DNA from: Vibrio splendidus
GTDB lineage: Bacteria > Pseudomonadota > Gammaproteobacteria > Enterobacterales > Vibrionaceae
Direction: 5' to 3'
Assembly: GCF_024347615.1 (NCBI RefSeq)
Contig: NZ_AP025509.1
Location: forward strand, 1,798,001-1,862,000
Length of the DNA: 64,000 nt
The translations under genes and the position numbers were made by a program. Under the pieces are notes generated by a model, which had not been told where the DNA came from, did no database searches, and saw nothing but the letters and a program-made list of their open reading frames with translations. Of the stretch, positions 1 through 8,748 are shown one piece after another. Numbering within the stretch: the stretch's first letter is position 1; each line of letters opens with the position of its first letter.

Positions 1-819
1 AGGGAACCATGCATAAGTCACTGCAGTAGAGGCGACCGTAACGTAGTGAGTGTAATCTTTGTTGAGTTGAGTAATACGCGCATTAATGTCGTTCACTCGT
101 TGCTGAAGCGCACTACCATCATCGCTTAGATAGCCGTTGTGTGTGCCTTCCAACACATCTAGCTGTAATTTTTGCGTGTCCAGTGTGGCTGAGAATTCCA
201 ATAGATTGCCGCCAACGTCAGACACTTCTTGTTGGTATCTCATGGAAAAGTTCTGCAAGCTTTTTAGGTAAGCAATCGCCATTTTTCTGTTGCGTTCTAC
301 CGCTTCAATATCTTCCGGTAGTGGCGAGAAAGCTTTGGCCAACATTTCATTTAAGGCATCACTCAAAGGGTTGAGCATGTAGTCTTTGATTTGTGCGTAA
401 TTGGCCAAGCTCAATGAAAGGCCAACAATGCTCGGGTAAAGGTCTTTTTTCCAATAAAAGGCAGTATCGTGAATATTTGAGTATTGCTCGACCAGTGCTT
501 GAAAATTAGAGAAAGGAATGTCGTTAGGAATACTTAAAGTCGACTTCATACTGGCTTCTGTCACAGGCAGTGCTAAAGCACCTTCGACATAGGCTTGGAT
601 CTGATACCACTCTTGCTGTTTGAGAATAAAGTTGTCGGTATCTAAATCAATAAAGACGCCATTCTCACCGATTATCGTATCGTAGGTGACTTGAGGTATG
701 TTTTGTTCAGCTGACGCTTGGTTAACTTGAACTGGCGCTGCTTGAGAAGTGAAAGCAAAAGAAGAAAGTAGCCCAATTGAAATCGAAGATAGTACGAGTG
801 TTTTAGTGATTTTTTTCAT
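1..819 (-). CDS. Secreted helical protein, possible HBL/MakA-like pore-forming toxin (C-terminus beyond window)
   Basis: Reading leftward from an ATG at 819, an open frame of 273 codons runs off the left edge without a stop, so the C-terminus is missing. An AGGG ribosome site precedes the start by about 7 bases. The protein begins with a Sec signal peptide (MKKITKTLVLSSISIGLLSS, cleavage probably after AFTSQA). The mature part is predicted to be mostly long amphipathic helices rich in Gln, Leu and Asp/Glu, and near residues 261-273 it turns hydrophobic (VTVASTAVTYAWFP) just as the window ends. A helical bundle followed by a hydrophobic hairpin is the architecture of alpha-pore-forming toxins such as HBL/Nhe and Vibrio MakA. 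That assignment is inference from layout; I see no diagnostic motif. A methyl-accepting or other coiled-coil secreted protein is possible. It stands alone beside a long AT-rich spacer. Confidence 0.6.
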   Translation of the reverse strand, partial: MKKITKTLVLSSISIGLLSSFAFTSQAAPVQVNQASAEQNIPQVTYDTIIGENGVFIDLDTDNFILKQQEWYQIQAYVEGALALPVTEASMKSTLSIPNDIPFSNFQALVEQYSNIHDTAFYWKKDLYPSIVGLSLSLANYAQIKDYMLNPLSDALNEMLAKAFSPLPEDIEAVERNRKMAIAYLKSLQNFSMRYQQEVSDVGGNLLEFSATLDTQKLQLDVLEGTHNGYLSDDGSALQQRVNDINARITQLNKDYTHYVTVASTAVTYAWFP

Positions 820-1587
820 CGTTTAGCCCTGTTAGATTTGTTATTAGCTTTTTACAAAGACAATAATCCCCCTACCATTCGATGGAATTTTTAAATATTT
901 ATGAAGGGTTATTGAATAGTTTTATATTGTTATTCTTATAATTATTTTTTTGTTTTTAAAATAGACCCCTTTAATGTGTTTTTTGTTTTTATAAGATTTG
1001 GTCAATCTATAGTAGATTTATAATGAAAAGTTCTATTTAGATCACATATTTGGATTCATATTGATTGATTGTTGATCTATTGAATTTAATGATATTTAAG
1101 TCACTACTCTTGTGTCTTTTGTCAAGCTAGGTATGGAAAGGTCTCGAGAGGTTTTTATTCTATTCATAAATGCGATAAGTGATAAAAGTATAATTATCAT
1201 CATGATTTCCATTATTACTAAATCTGTTGATTAATTTGATGAATATATAAATAGAACGAGCGTTTTAAATTTGATCTGTGCCAAATAATGTACGGGTTTT
1301 ATATTAAGGAAAGTTTCTGTTAGTGGCTTTTTATTAGCGAGTGTTTTATTAGTGGAAATTATATTAGATGAAGTTAAATTAGATTCTCTTTAATTAATGA
1401 CATTGTTTTGGATTTATTAAATCTGGAATTATTTAAGGAAATAGATGGATACGTAGGTTGAGAGGACATCATGTTCATAGGGTTTTAGAATGTTTGCGAT
1501 ATTTTCGAATCTTTGCGGATGTTCGGGGTGTTTGCCCATCAAAGCCACGCGCTTTGGCTTGCAGTGTTTGATGGGCAAGTGTCTTAG
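820..1587. other. Long AT-rich intergenic spacer
   Basis: About 770 bases without a credible gene separate the edge toxin-like gene from the purine genes; both flanking genes are read leftward. The stretch from about 840 to 1460 is strikingly AT-rich with many short A/T runs, and I found no tRNA, repeat array or convincing ORF. It probably holds the promoter of the leftward gene at 819. Such composition fits an H-NS-silenced region, but this is inference only. Confidence 0.5.
1532..1578 (-). terminator. Nested inverted repeat after the 8-oxoguanine deaminase gene
   Basis: The arms TTGCCCATCAAA (1532-1543) and TTTGATGGGCAA (1567-1578) are perfectly complementary, with a smaller inner AAGCCA/TGGCTT stem. 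The element lies just past the stop of the leftward deaminase gene. No T-tract follows on that strand, so it may be an mRNA-end stabilising hairpin or Rho-linked terminator instead of a classic intrinsic one. Confidence 0.5.
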
Positions 1588-2952
1588 TTAGTTGTTATTC
1601 ATCGCCAGCTTACCGAGCTTCATCGCTGCGGCATGGTGGCGGTGCATCAATTGTTCCATGTCTACGCCAATTACAGCCCCATCATTAACTCGCCATTTTC
1701 CGGCTACCATCACCTTATCCGCTTGTTGAGCGCCACAAAGTAGTAGTGCAGCCAGTGGATCGTGGCTGCCAGAGAAACGAATATCATCGAGTTTGAACAT
1801 CGCGATGTCGGCTTGTTTTCCGACTTCTAGTGTACCGATATCCGTTCTACCCATTGCGCGTGCTGAGCCTGACGTTGCCCAGCGCAGTGCGTCAAAGTGT
1901 GAAACATTGGCAGAACCATACTGCAGGCGCTGTAAGTACATCGCCATGCGCACTTCGGCAATCATATTGGAGCCGTCATTCGAGGCCGAACCATCCACGC
2001 CTAGCCCGACTTTCACGCCAGCGGCTTCAAGGTCGTTGTTCTTACAAATACCAGAAGCCAGCATCATGTTGGAAGTAGGGCAGTGGCTGATGCCAATGCC
2101 TGCTTTACCCAAGCGCTTGATCTCTTCTGGATTGAAGTGAATGCCGTGTGCAAGCCAAGTGCGTTCATTCAGCCAGCCGACATCTTCTAGGTAATCGACA
2201 GGGCGTAGACCGAACTTCTCGATACAGAAGTCCTCTTCATCGAGCGTTTCGCATAGGTGAGTGTGCATCATCACGTTCTCACGCTCACTGATCTTGGCGG
2301 TCTCTTTCATTAGATCGGTGGTGACTGAGAACGGCGAACAAGGCGCGAGTGCGATTTGAATCATCGCCCCTTCATCACGCTGGTGGTAATCGCGGATCAA
2401 GCGTTGGCTGTCATCGATAATGGTTTGTTCGGTTTGAATGGTGTGTCGTGGAGGTAGCCCACCTTCATCTTCCCCTAGGCTCATGGAGCCGCGCGTAAAT
2501 ATCGCTCTCACACCTAGTTTCTCTGCGGCCTCGACTTGTAAATCGATGGCGTGCTCTAGCCCGTTTGGCAGCAAGTAATGATGGTCTGACGCTGTGGTAC
2601 AGCCCGACATCATTAACTCAACCAGCGCCAGCTCTGTGGCAAGGCTCATCATCTCTGAGTCGAGGTTGGCCCAAACTGGATAGAGGCTTTGTAGCCAATG
2701 GAAGAGTTCTTTATTCAGTGCGCCGGGGTAGGCACGCGTTAGGGTTTGATAGAAGTGGTGGTGCGCATTGATAAGCCCAGGAGTCACAACATGACGAGAG
2801 GCGTCGACGCTGTAATCTACGGGTAAGGTCGGTTCTTTGTGTTTGCCAACCAGCTCAATGATTGTATTACCTTTAATGACAATACCGCCTTCTGCATCAG
2901 CCAGTGAGCCAGTGTAGATTGCGAGAGGATTCTTAATCCAGATGGTTTCCAT
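1588..2952 (-). CDS. 8-oxoguanine deaminase-like amidohydrolase
   Basis: This is a 454-residue member of the TrzA/AtzA-type metal-dependent amidohydrolases. The HxH zinc motif is seen in GLINAHHHFYQTLTRAYPG near residue 65, a catalytic His-rich stretch MMHTHLCET near 230, WLAHGIHF near 265 and the metal Asp in GLGVDGSASND near 318. The sequence most resembles bacterial 8-oxoguanine deaminases, which convert 8-oxoguanine to urate; many databases label relatives hydroxydechloroatrazine ethylaminohydrolase. Its position beside nucleobase permeases and uraH supports a purine substrate, and urate would feed directly into PuuD. It is distinct from the second deaminase (guaD) at 20779-22113, so the two probably divide damaged and normal guanine. 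Substrate is inferred from family and context. Confidence 0.85.
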   Translation of the reverse strand: METIWIKNPLAIYTGSLADAEGGIVIKGNTIIELVGKHKEPTLPVDYSVDASRHVVTPGLINAHHHFYQTLTRAYPGALNKELFHWLQSLYPVWANLDSEMMSLATELALVELMMSGCTTASDHHYLLPNGLEHAIDLQVEAAEKLGVRAIFTRGSMSLGEDEGGLPPRHTIQTEQTIIDDSQRLIRDYHQRDEGAMIQIALAPCSPFSVTTDLMKETAKISERENVMMHTHLCETLDEEDFCIEKFGLRPVDYLEDVGWLNERTWLAHGIHFNPEEIKRLGKAGIGISHCPTSNMMLASGICKNNDLEAAGVKVGLGVDGSASNDGSNMIAEVRMAMYLQRLQYGSANVSHFDALRWATSGSARAMGRTDIGTLEVGKQADIAMFKLDDIRFSGSHDPLAALLLCGAQQADKVMVAGKWRVNDGAVIGVDMEQLMHRHHAAAMKLGKLAMNNN

Positions 2953-3125
2953 TCATAGTAGTCCTTAGCCATCTCAGCCTTTTCAGGGAAGAGGGTCTTT
3001 ATTGGTATTTGCTGTTGAAAGATAAATTCGAATCAGGGCGTTAAAACGTTCAATGCTCTAATCAGCCCTGATCCTACGGAAATCGGTTTTACGTTAGTTT
3101 GAGACTTAGTTAGTTCGAGAACCAG

Positions 3126-4577
3126 CTAGTTCGTTTTTGGCTCAGGGTCATCTGATGCTGCTTGAACGTCTGCTTCTGTACTTGCTTGCTGAATCTCTAA
3201 TTGCTCGTCTGAGTGTCGTTCTTCTTCTGCTTGCTCTTTCATTTCTAGCTCAACTTGCGCTTGGCTTTCGGCCAGTGCTTCTTGCTCTTCTGCTCGTGAA
3301 GACTTTGGTAAAACAAGGTTCAATAGCACCGTCATGATAGTACCGGTAGTGATGCCAGAGTGAAGAAAGTTCGCAAGGTCATGCGGCAAGTGTTGCAGTA
3401 ATCTTGGTTCGAAAGTGACGGCCAAACCAGATGCCAAACCAACACAGATTACCAAGGCATTTCGCTTGGTGTCTGCGGCTTTGATCAACATGCGGATACC
3501 CGCGTAGGCAATCATTCCGAACATCACAAAACCCACACCACCTAGAACAGGTTTCGGAATCGTGACGGCAATAGCGGCTAATTTCGGGAATAAACCGCCT
3601 AAAATTAGCAAACCACCGGTTGCAGCCACTACATAACGACTTGCTACACCTGTGATACCCACAATACCGACGTTTTGACTGAACGATGCCAGTGGCATTG
3701 CCGTTAAAATCGAAGATAAGGTACTACCAAGTCCATCGCCTAATAGACCACGTTTTAAGTCTTTACCGCTGACTTGGGTTTGGCAGTTGTTGCCTAGTGC
3801 CATGAAGTCACCTGTTGCTTCGGCGATAACCACGATGTACACCAAGCTCATGCTGATGATGGCACTCGCAGAAAAGGTAAAGCCATATTTGAAGGGCTCA
3901 GGTCCGCCAACCCAAGCGGCAGAGCTGATTTGCTCAAGGTCGACCATGCCGAGTGATAGCGCCACAATATAACCGCCCGCTAAACCAATCACGATGGCCG
4001 AAGCGGCAACCGCGCCTTTACAGTAAACCGATACGCCGACCACGATGCCCAGCGATACAAGGGCTAGAAACAGTTTAGGTAGTGTGGCGAATTGTTCTGT
4101 GTTGGCAGGGGAGTCTCCGACCCAGTTCATGGCAACCGGTAAAATGGTTAAGCCGATTAAGGTAACCACTACACCACTTACCACGGTTGGGAACAGTTTC
4201 CGAACCTTGTCCATATAGAAGCTGGCACCAATCACCACGAACGAGCCGATAAGCGCTGAGCCCATGATAGCGGCGACACCGCCTTCGTTGCCGATTGAAA
4301 TGGCGACGCCCAAAAAGGCAAAGCTCGAACCCATCACCACAGGCAGTCGAATGCCAACAGGGCCAAAACCGAGACATTGAGCGACGGTTACAATACCTGA
4401 CGCCAGCAGCGCAGCATTGATCAGCGAAACGATCTCGGTGTTAGGCAAGCCAATTGACGCGCCGACAATAAGGGGAACAGCGACGATGCCACCAATTGAG
4501 GCGAGCATGTGCTGTAATGCGAGTAGGAAGGTTAAGCCGTGAGGCGGTCTTTCATTTAGGGTGTACAGAAGTTTCAT
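3126..4577 (-). CDS. NCS2 xanthine/urate-type permease
   Basis: This 483-residue integral membrane protein belongs to the NCS2 (nucleobase-ascorbate transporter) family, with about 12-14 hydrophobic segments. The family signature is seen as SQNVGIVGITGVASR near residue 305, with the Q-N-x-G core; this form is typical of the xanthine/urate branch, not the uracil branch. It is predicted to import xanthine or urate with protons across the inner membrane, supplying the pathway encoded on both sides. An unusual hydrophilic C-terminal tail of about 55 residues, rich in Glu, Gln and Ala, is predicted to lie in the cytoplasm and is not part of the transport fold. Start ATG has AGGAATATC upstream. The preceding leader contains a hairpin with a T-run (4657-4707). 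Confidence 0.9.
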   Translation of the reverse strand: MKLLYTLNERPPHGLTFLLALQHMLASIGGIVAVPLIVGASIGLPNTEIVSLINAALLASGIVTVAQCLGFGPVGIRLPVVMGSSFAFLGVAISIGNEGGVAAIMGSALIGSFVVIGASFYMDKVRKLFPTVVSGVVVTLIGLTILPVAMNWVGDSPANTEQFATLPKLFLALVSLGIVVGVSVYCKGAVAASAIVIGLAGGYIVALSLGMVDLEQISSAAWVGGPEPFKYGFTFSASAIISMSLVYIVVIAEATGDFMALGNNCQTQVSGKDLKRGLLGDGLGSTLSSILTAMPLASFSQNVGIVGITGVASRYVVAATGGLLILGGLFPKLAAIAVTIPKPVLGGVGFVMFGMIAYAGIRMLIKAADTKRNALVICVGLASGLAVTFEPRLLQHLPHDLANFLHSGITTGTIMTVLLNLVLPKSSRAEEQEALAESQAQVELEMKEQAEEERHSDEQLEIQQASTEADVQAASDDPEPKTN

Positions 4578-4656
4578 TTGATATTCCTCTGCCTGTGTTT
4601 CCGTTTACAGGCGATTGGCGGTCAAATAATGACTTCTACAAACTGCGTAGGGTCAT

Positions 4657-4707
4657 AAAAAAGGTGCACTAACCGAGCGGATATTTGTGTGTTCCGCTGA
4701 TTAGCAC
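4657..4707 (-). terminator. Terminator or leader attenuator between the two permease genes
   Basis: On the minus strand GTGC-TAA-AGCGGA pairs with TCCGCT-TTA-GCAC around an asymmetric internal loop (complement of 4664-4707), followed by a run of six T (4657-4662). It sits about 90 bases after the stop of the upstream permease gene and about 80 bases before the start of the next, so it can act as the former's terminator or as an attenuator in the latter's leader. The internal loop invites comparison with purine-sensing RNAs, but I cannot match a known riboswitch consensus. Confidence 0.6.
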
Positions 4708-4794
4708 AATTAGCTTTTTCTTAAAAATGTTGTTCTAGCATGTGTCTTGGTAGCTCGGCCTGCGAACAAGCCAAGCGATAGTTACGTTGGGTGA

Positions 4795-6138
4795 TTAACC
4801 GATGAACACGAGCTTCGCGACAAAAATAGCCGCTAAGAAGTACATCGAAATCGAGACGTCTTTTGTTTTGCCTGTCGCCAGTTTCAGCACTGTGTAGGTA
4901 ATGAAACCCAGTGCGATACCATTCGCGATAGAGAAGGTCAGAGGCATCATTAACGCTGTAATGGCTGCGGGAGCACCGTTGGTGAAGTCTTTCCAGTCAA
5001 CGTGCTGCATGCTGCTCATCATCACGAACGCCACGTAAATCAACGCGCCAGAGGTTGCGTAAGCCGGGATCATGCCAGCAAGTGGAGATAGGAAAATTGC
5101 CGCTAAGAACAACACACCAACCACAATCGCAGATAGGCCTGTTCGTGCGCCTGCTGCAACGCCCGCTGCACTTTCTACGTAACTGGTTACTGGCGGACAA
5201 CCCACACACGCACCTGCCACACTTGAGATACTGTCGGCTTTAAGCGCTTTGCTTAGGCCTTCAATTTTTCCTGTTTCAGGGTTAGTTAGGTTTGCACGCT
5301 CAGCCACGCCCATCAAAGTACCCGCGGTATCGAACATGTTTACAAAAAGGAAAGCCAAGATAACGCTGATCATTGAAACATCGAGAGCGCCCATAATATC
5401 CATTTTTAGGAACGTAGGCGCTAAGCTTGGTGGCGCCGCGAAGAAGCCGTTGTAATGCACTAAGCCAAGCATCATACCGACGAGCGTTACACTCAAAATA
5501 CCGATTAACACCGCACCAAATACTTTACGCTCACTAAGAACAGCGATGATAAGGAAAGCGATAGCGGCCAGTAGCGCTTCAGGTTTAGTGAAGTCACCTA
5601 GTGACACCAGTGTTGCTGGGTTTTCGACGACGATGCCTGCTGTTTTAAGACCAATTAGACCTAAGAACAAACCAACGCCCGCAGTCATGGAGTAACGTAA
5701 ACTCACAGGGATACTTTCAATGATCCATTGGCGGACTTTGTAGAAACTCATCCCGACGAACAAGATACCTGAGATAAACACCGCACCCAGTGCCACTTCC
5801 CAGCTGTAGCCCATTTCGCTTACTACCGTGAACGAGAAGAAGGCATTCAAGCCCATGCCCGGCGCAAGGCCGACAGGCCAGTTCGCAAATAACCCCATTA
5901 ACAAACAACCGATAGCTGCACCAATACAGGTTGCGACGAATACCGCTCCTGCATCCATACCCGATGCGGCCATAATTTGTGGGTTAACGAAGATGATGTA
6001 AGCCATGGTTGCGAAGGTGGTGACACCGCCGACCAACTCATTTTTCACACTGCTTCCGTGGGCCTTAATTTTAAAGAGTTTCTCTAAAATTCCGTTATTC
6101 GCATCTTGGTTGAGTATTTCTGTTTTACTCTCACTCAT
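4795..6138 (-). CDS. AzgA-type adenine/guanine/hypoxanthine permease
   Basis: This 447-residue membrane protein belongs to the AzgA-like branch of NCS2 carriers (E. coli GhxP/PurP relatives). Family landmarks include ELVGGVTTFATMAYIIFVNPQ near residues 30-50, GMGLNAFFSF near 95 and NMFDTAGTLMGVAERA near 270. It is expected to take up hypoxanthine, guanine or adenine by proton symport. The longer open frame begins at 6168, but ATG at 6138 (MSESKTEI) is preceded by AAAGGAC at ideal spacing, so I place the start there. Together with the adjacent permease it gives the cluster two uptake routes: 6-amino/oxo purines here and xanthine/urate there. Confidence 0.92.
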   Translation of the reverse strand: MSESKTEILNQDANNGILEKLFKIKAHGSSVKNELVGGVTTFATMAYIIFVNPQIMAASGMDAGAVFVATCIGAAIGCLLMGLFANWPVGLAPGMGLNAFFSFTVVSEMGYSWEVALGAVFISGILFVGMSFYKVRQWIIESIPVSLRYSMTAGVGLFLGLIGLKTAGIVVENPATLVSLGDFTKPEALLAAIAFLIIAVLSERKVFGAVLIGILSVTLVGMMLGLVHYNGFFAAPPSLAPTFLKMDIMGALDVSMISVILAFLFVNMFDTAGTLMGVAERANLTNPETGKIEGLSKALKADSISSVAGACVGCPPVTSYVESAAGVAAGARTGLSAIVVGVLFLAAIFLSPLAGMIPAYATSGALIYVAFVMMSSMQHVDWKDFTNGAPAAITALMMPLTFSIANGIALGFITYTVLKLATGKTKDVSISMYFLAAIFVAKLVFIG

Positions 6139-6383
6139 GTCAGCAAGTCCTTTTATGTTGTGATCCATTTATTGAATACAGCGAGATTTCAATATTAAGT
6201 TTTAAGGTTTTTTCCTAGCCGCTATTTCTTTAGCTATCAGTTGATTAGTCATCAACTTCTAACTAATAACGTTATTAGTATTTTTATATGAGCGTGTTTA
6301 ATGAGCGCGCATCATTTTAGATGCACGCACTAATCTGCTTAATATTTGTCGGTGAGCCTAGTTAGAAGTTCTAGGTCACGAGA

Positions 6384-6737
6384 CTAACTGCCCCGATAGG
6401 TTGAGAAACTGTAAGGCGAGACGAGAAGAGGAACGTGATAATGCGCTTCTGGATCATCTAGACCAAAGCGAATAACAACATCGTCTAGGAAAGGCACGCC
6501 ATCCAATTCCACGCCTTTACTTCTGTAGTAATCGGCTACGTAAAACACCAATTGATATTTCCCCGGTCGGAAATCATTCCCTGCCAGAATCGGCGCATCG
6601 GTTCGGCCATCGGAGTTAGTGATTACCGTCGCCAGCTTTTCTGTTGAGTCTTCATTGACCTTATAAAGCTCTACCTTGATCTCTGCACCCGGTAAGCCGT
6701 GAGTTGTGTCTAATACGTGTGTTGTTAATCTTCCCAT
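6384..6737 (-). CDS. uraH: 5-hydroxyisourate hydrolase
   Basis: This 117-residue protein is a transthyretin-related HIU hydrolase. It shows the N-terminal signature LTTHVLDTTHGLPG with the catalytic His, a central Arg in the GRTDAPI segment and the diagnostic C-terminal YRGS. It converts 5-hydroxyisourate, produced by PuuD, to OHCU, which UraD then decarboxylates. No signal peptide is visible, so it acts in the cytoplasm. Start ATG at 6737 has AAAGGA immediately upstream. It is divergent from puuE across a 411-base spacer that carries a palindromic operator candidate on each side, 108-119 bases upstream of this start and 111-122 bases upstream of puuE. Confidence 0.95.
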   Translation of the reverse strand: MGRLTTHVLDTTHGLPGAEIKVELYKVNEDSTEKLATVITNSDGRTDAPILAGNDFRPGKYQLVFYVADYYRSKGVELDGVPFLDDVVIRFGLDDPEAHYHVPLLVSPYSFSTYRGS

Positions 6738-6844
6738 AGTCCTTTAATAGCGCTTTTGGCGCTCCTCTGTTCCGTGGTTTATCTGTCTGTTTCGACCTTG
6801 CAAAGAATGCAACTGGTCACTTTGTTATCACTAACTATGTACGA

Positions 6845-6856
6845 ACTGTACACAAT
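6845..6856. promoter_or_regulatory. Candidate GntR operator upstream of uraH
   Basis: ACTGTACACAAT matches the palindrome ATTGTATACAAT seen upstream of puuE and xdhA at 10 of 12 positions. It lies about 108 bases upstream of the uraH start. Inferred binding site for the GntR-family regulator encoded at 27450-28184. Confidence 0.45.
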
Positions 6857-7026
6857 TAGTAAAGCGAATTGTTGTAAAAATGTTAACTATTGTGTCGTTT
6901 TTTCTGACTTTATAGATCTTGATTATCGTTTTTTGGTGAGTTTTGGTTTTATTAAGTTATTGTTTTTAATTAGCAATAGTGCGTAAATTTAACTTGAATA
7001 ACAAAATCTTTACATTGAGATAAATA

Positions 7027-7038
7027 ATTGTATACAAT
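7027..7038. promoter_or_regulatory. Candidate GntR operator upstream of puuE
   Basis: The perfect 12-base palindrome ATTGTATACAAT lies 111 bases upstream of the puuE start. The identical 12-mer occurs upstream of xdhA (27081-27092) and a near copy upstream of the regulator gene (28250-28261). The half-site spacing suits a dimeric GntR/FCD regulator. Function is inferred. Confidence 0.65.
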
Positions 7039-7148
7039 AAATGTACAGGGGTAAGGTTGCTCTGTTTATCGAGAATCCATTTGGTTGAATCATTTGGTGA
7101 CTTACTTAAAGAGCGGCTAAGCCAACCACTTATGTTAGGAGTACTTGG

Positions 7149-8087
7149 ATGAATAAGGATTATTCAAGAAATTTGATCGGTTACGGAGCTAACCCTCCAA
7201 ACCCTCAATGGCCAGGTAATGCGCGCGTCGCGGTTTCTTTTGTATTGAACTATGAAGAGGGCGGTGAGCGTTGTTTGTTACATGGAGACGACGAGTCTGA
7301 AGCCTTTCTCTCAGAGATCCCGTCAGCACAACCGATCAAAGGCGAACGTCACATCAGCATGGAATCCATCTATGAATATGGTAGCCGTGTAGGTGTGTGG
7401 CGTGTTCTTCGCTTGTTCGATGAATATGAAATCCCACTGACCGTATTTGCTGTCGCAATGGCGATTGAGCGTCACCCAGACGTTGCCAAAGCCATGGTCG
7501 AAGCGGGGCACGAAATCTGTAGCCACGGTTACCGTTGGATCGACTATCAATACATTGATGAGTCTGAAGAGCGCGATCACATGACCAAAGCGATTGAGAT
7601 CATTCAACAAGTGACGGGTCAGCGCCCGCAAGGTTGGTACACAGGTCGAACGGGTCCAAATACGCGTCGCTTGGTTGCAGAAGAGGGCGGTTTTCTTTAC
7701 GACTCTGATGCCTACGATGATGACCTGCCTTATTGGCACACCGAGACTGGTCATCCGCAACTGGTGATCCCTTACACACTCGATGTGAACGACATGCGCT
7801 TTTCAACCGCGCAAGGCTTCAACTCGGGTGAGCAGTTTTTCCAATACCTAAAAGACACGTTTGACACCCTTTATATGGAAGGTGAAACAGCACCGAAAAT
7901 GATGTCGGTTGGGCTGCATTGTCGTCTGATTGGTCGTCCCGGTCGTATTGCTGCATTAAGACGTTTCTTAGACTACGTAAAACAGCATGACAGCGTGTGG
8001 TTATGTCGTCGAATCGATATCGCCAACCACTGGCACCAACATCATCCATATCAACCAAATAACGCTATTCATCAACAACAAAAGTAG
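7149..8087 (+). CDS. puuE: Allantoinase, polysaccharide-deacetylase type
   Basis: This 312-residue protein matches PuuE allantoinase, a polysaccharide-deacetylase-fold enzyme unrelated to the classical amidohydrolase allantoinase. Characteristic segments are NLIGYGANPPNPQWPGNAR at the N-terminus, VSFVLNYEEGGE near 30, GHEICSHGYRWIDYQ near 120-135 and GWYTGRTGPNTRRL near 160. It opens allantoin to allantoate in the cytoplasm. TTAGGAG at ideal spacing precedes ATG 7149. It is the first gene of a rightward set (puuE-uraD-alc-allA-puuD) whose order follows the pathway except that the first oxidative step comes last. Controlled in all likelihood through the 7027-7038 palindrome. Confidence 0.95.
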   Translation: MNKDYSRNLIGYGANPPNPQWPGNARVAVSFVLNYEEGGERCLLHGDDESEAFLSEIPSAQPIKGERHISMESIYEYGSRVGVWRVLRLFDEYEIPLTVFAVAMAIERHPDVAKAMVEAGHEICSHGYRWIDYQYIDESEERDHMTKAIEIIQQVTGQRPQGWYTGRTGPNTRRLVAEEGGFLYDSDAYDDDLPYWHTETGHPQLVIPYTLDVNDMRFSTAQGFNSGEQFFQYLKDTFDTLYMEGETAPKMMSVGLHCRLIGRPGRIAALRRFLDYVKQHDSVWLCRRIDIANHWHQHHPYQPNNAIHQQQK

Positions 8088-8109
8088 CAGTGAAGCAAGG
8101 AGGCTTAAC

Positions 8110-8625
8110 GTGACTGAATTTCGATCATGCCAACCAACAACCATGGACCGCGATACGTTTGTCGCTCACTTTGCTGATGTCTACGAACACAGCCCGTGGG
8201 TTGCAGAAGTGGTGTATGACCAAGGTTTGAATGCAGAAGACGACCATATCGAGAATCTTCATCTGAAAATGGCATCGGCCTTGTTAAGTGCAGACCAAGG
8301 CAAACAGTTGGCTTTGATCAATGCTCACCCGGATTTAGCCGGTCGAGCAGCAGTAAACGGCGAACTCACCGAGTCGTCGACCAAAGAACAAGCGGGGGCG
8401 GGCATCGACCAGTGCAGCGCCGAAGAATTTGAAAAATTCACTTCTTACAACAACAGCTACAAAAGTCGCTTCAATTTCCCTTTTATCATGGCGGTGAAGG
8501 GAGCCAATCGTTACCAAATTCTTGAGTCGTTCGAGATGCGATTAGGAAATGATAGTGAAACTGAGTTTGCTACGGCGATTCAAGAGATCAACAAGATCGC
8601 GATGTTTCGTCTCTGGGATATGTAA
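8110..8625 (+). CDS. uraD: OHCU decarboxylase
   Basis: This 171-residue protein is 2-oxo-4-hydroxy-4-carboxy-5-ureidoimidazoline decarboxylase, which produces S-allantoin from the UraH product. The family motif with the catalytic His is seen in INAHPDLAGRAA, followed by the QAGAGIDQCS segment and the C-terminal INKIAMFRLWDM. The frame is open from 7987, inside puuE, but GTG at 8110 has a perfect AAGGAGG six bases upstream, so the real start is there, 22 bases after the puuE stop. The longer reading adds 41 residues that do not resemble the family. Confidence 0.93.
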   Translation: MTEFRSCQPTTMDRDTFVAHFADVYEHSPWVAEVVYDQGLNAEDDHIENLHLKMASALLSADQGKQLALINAHPDLAGRAAVNGELTESSTKEQAGAGIDQCSAEEFEKFTSYNNSYKSRFNFPFIMAVKGANRYQILESFEMRLGNDSETEFATAIQEINKIAMFRLWDM

Positions 8626-8748
8626 GTTAACGGAGTTAACAGCTATCTCAGCCCAGTCTTAGTGCGCTAAGAGCACGCTTTATAAGCGAATAAGCCACTG
8701 AGTTCTCATTTTATTATTACTTGATTAATTGGATAGGATTACACGGAC

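Larger units (their letters stand above)
6738..7148. promoter_or_regulatory. Divergent uraH/puuE control region
   Basis: This AT-rich 411-base spacer between divergent purine genes contains no convincing gene; a 76-codon open frame at 6756-6986 lacks a good ribosome site and looks incidental. It carries two related palindromes (6845-6856 and 7027-7038), one placed near each gene start, consistent with one repressor controlling both directions. Confidence 0.7.

Noticed and set aside
141..374. Rightward 77-codon open frame near the left end
   Set aside because: Lies antisense inside the leftward secreted-protein frame and shows no family features; a shadow frame.
6756..6986. 76-codon frame in the uraH/puuE spacer
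   Set aside because: No ribosome site, AT-driven composition and overlap with candidate operators; more likely control DNA.
7987..8109. 41-codon extension of uraD upstream into puuE
   Set aside because: The GTG at 8110 has an ideal AAGGAGG, and the extension does not match the family.
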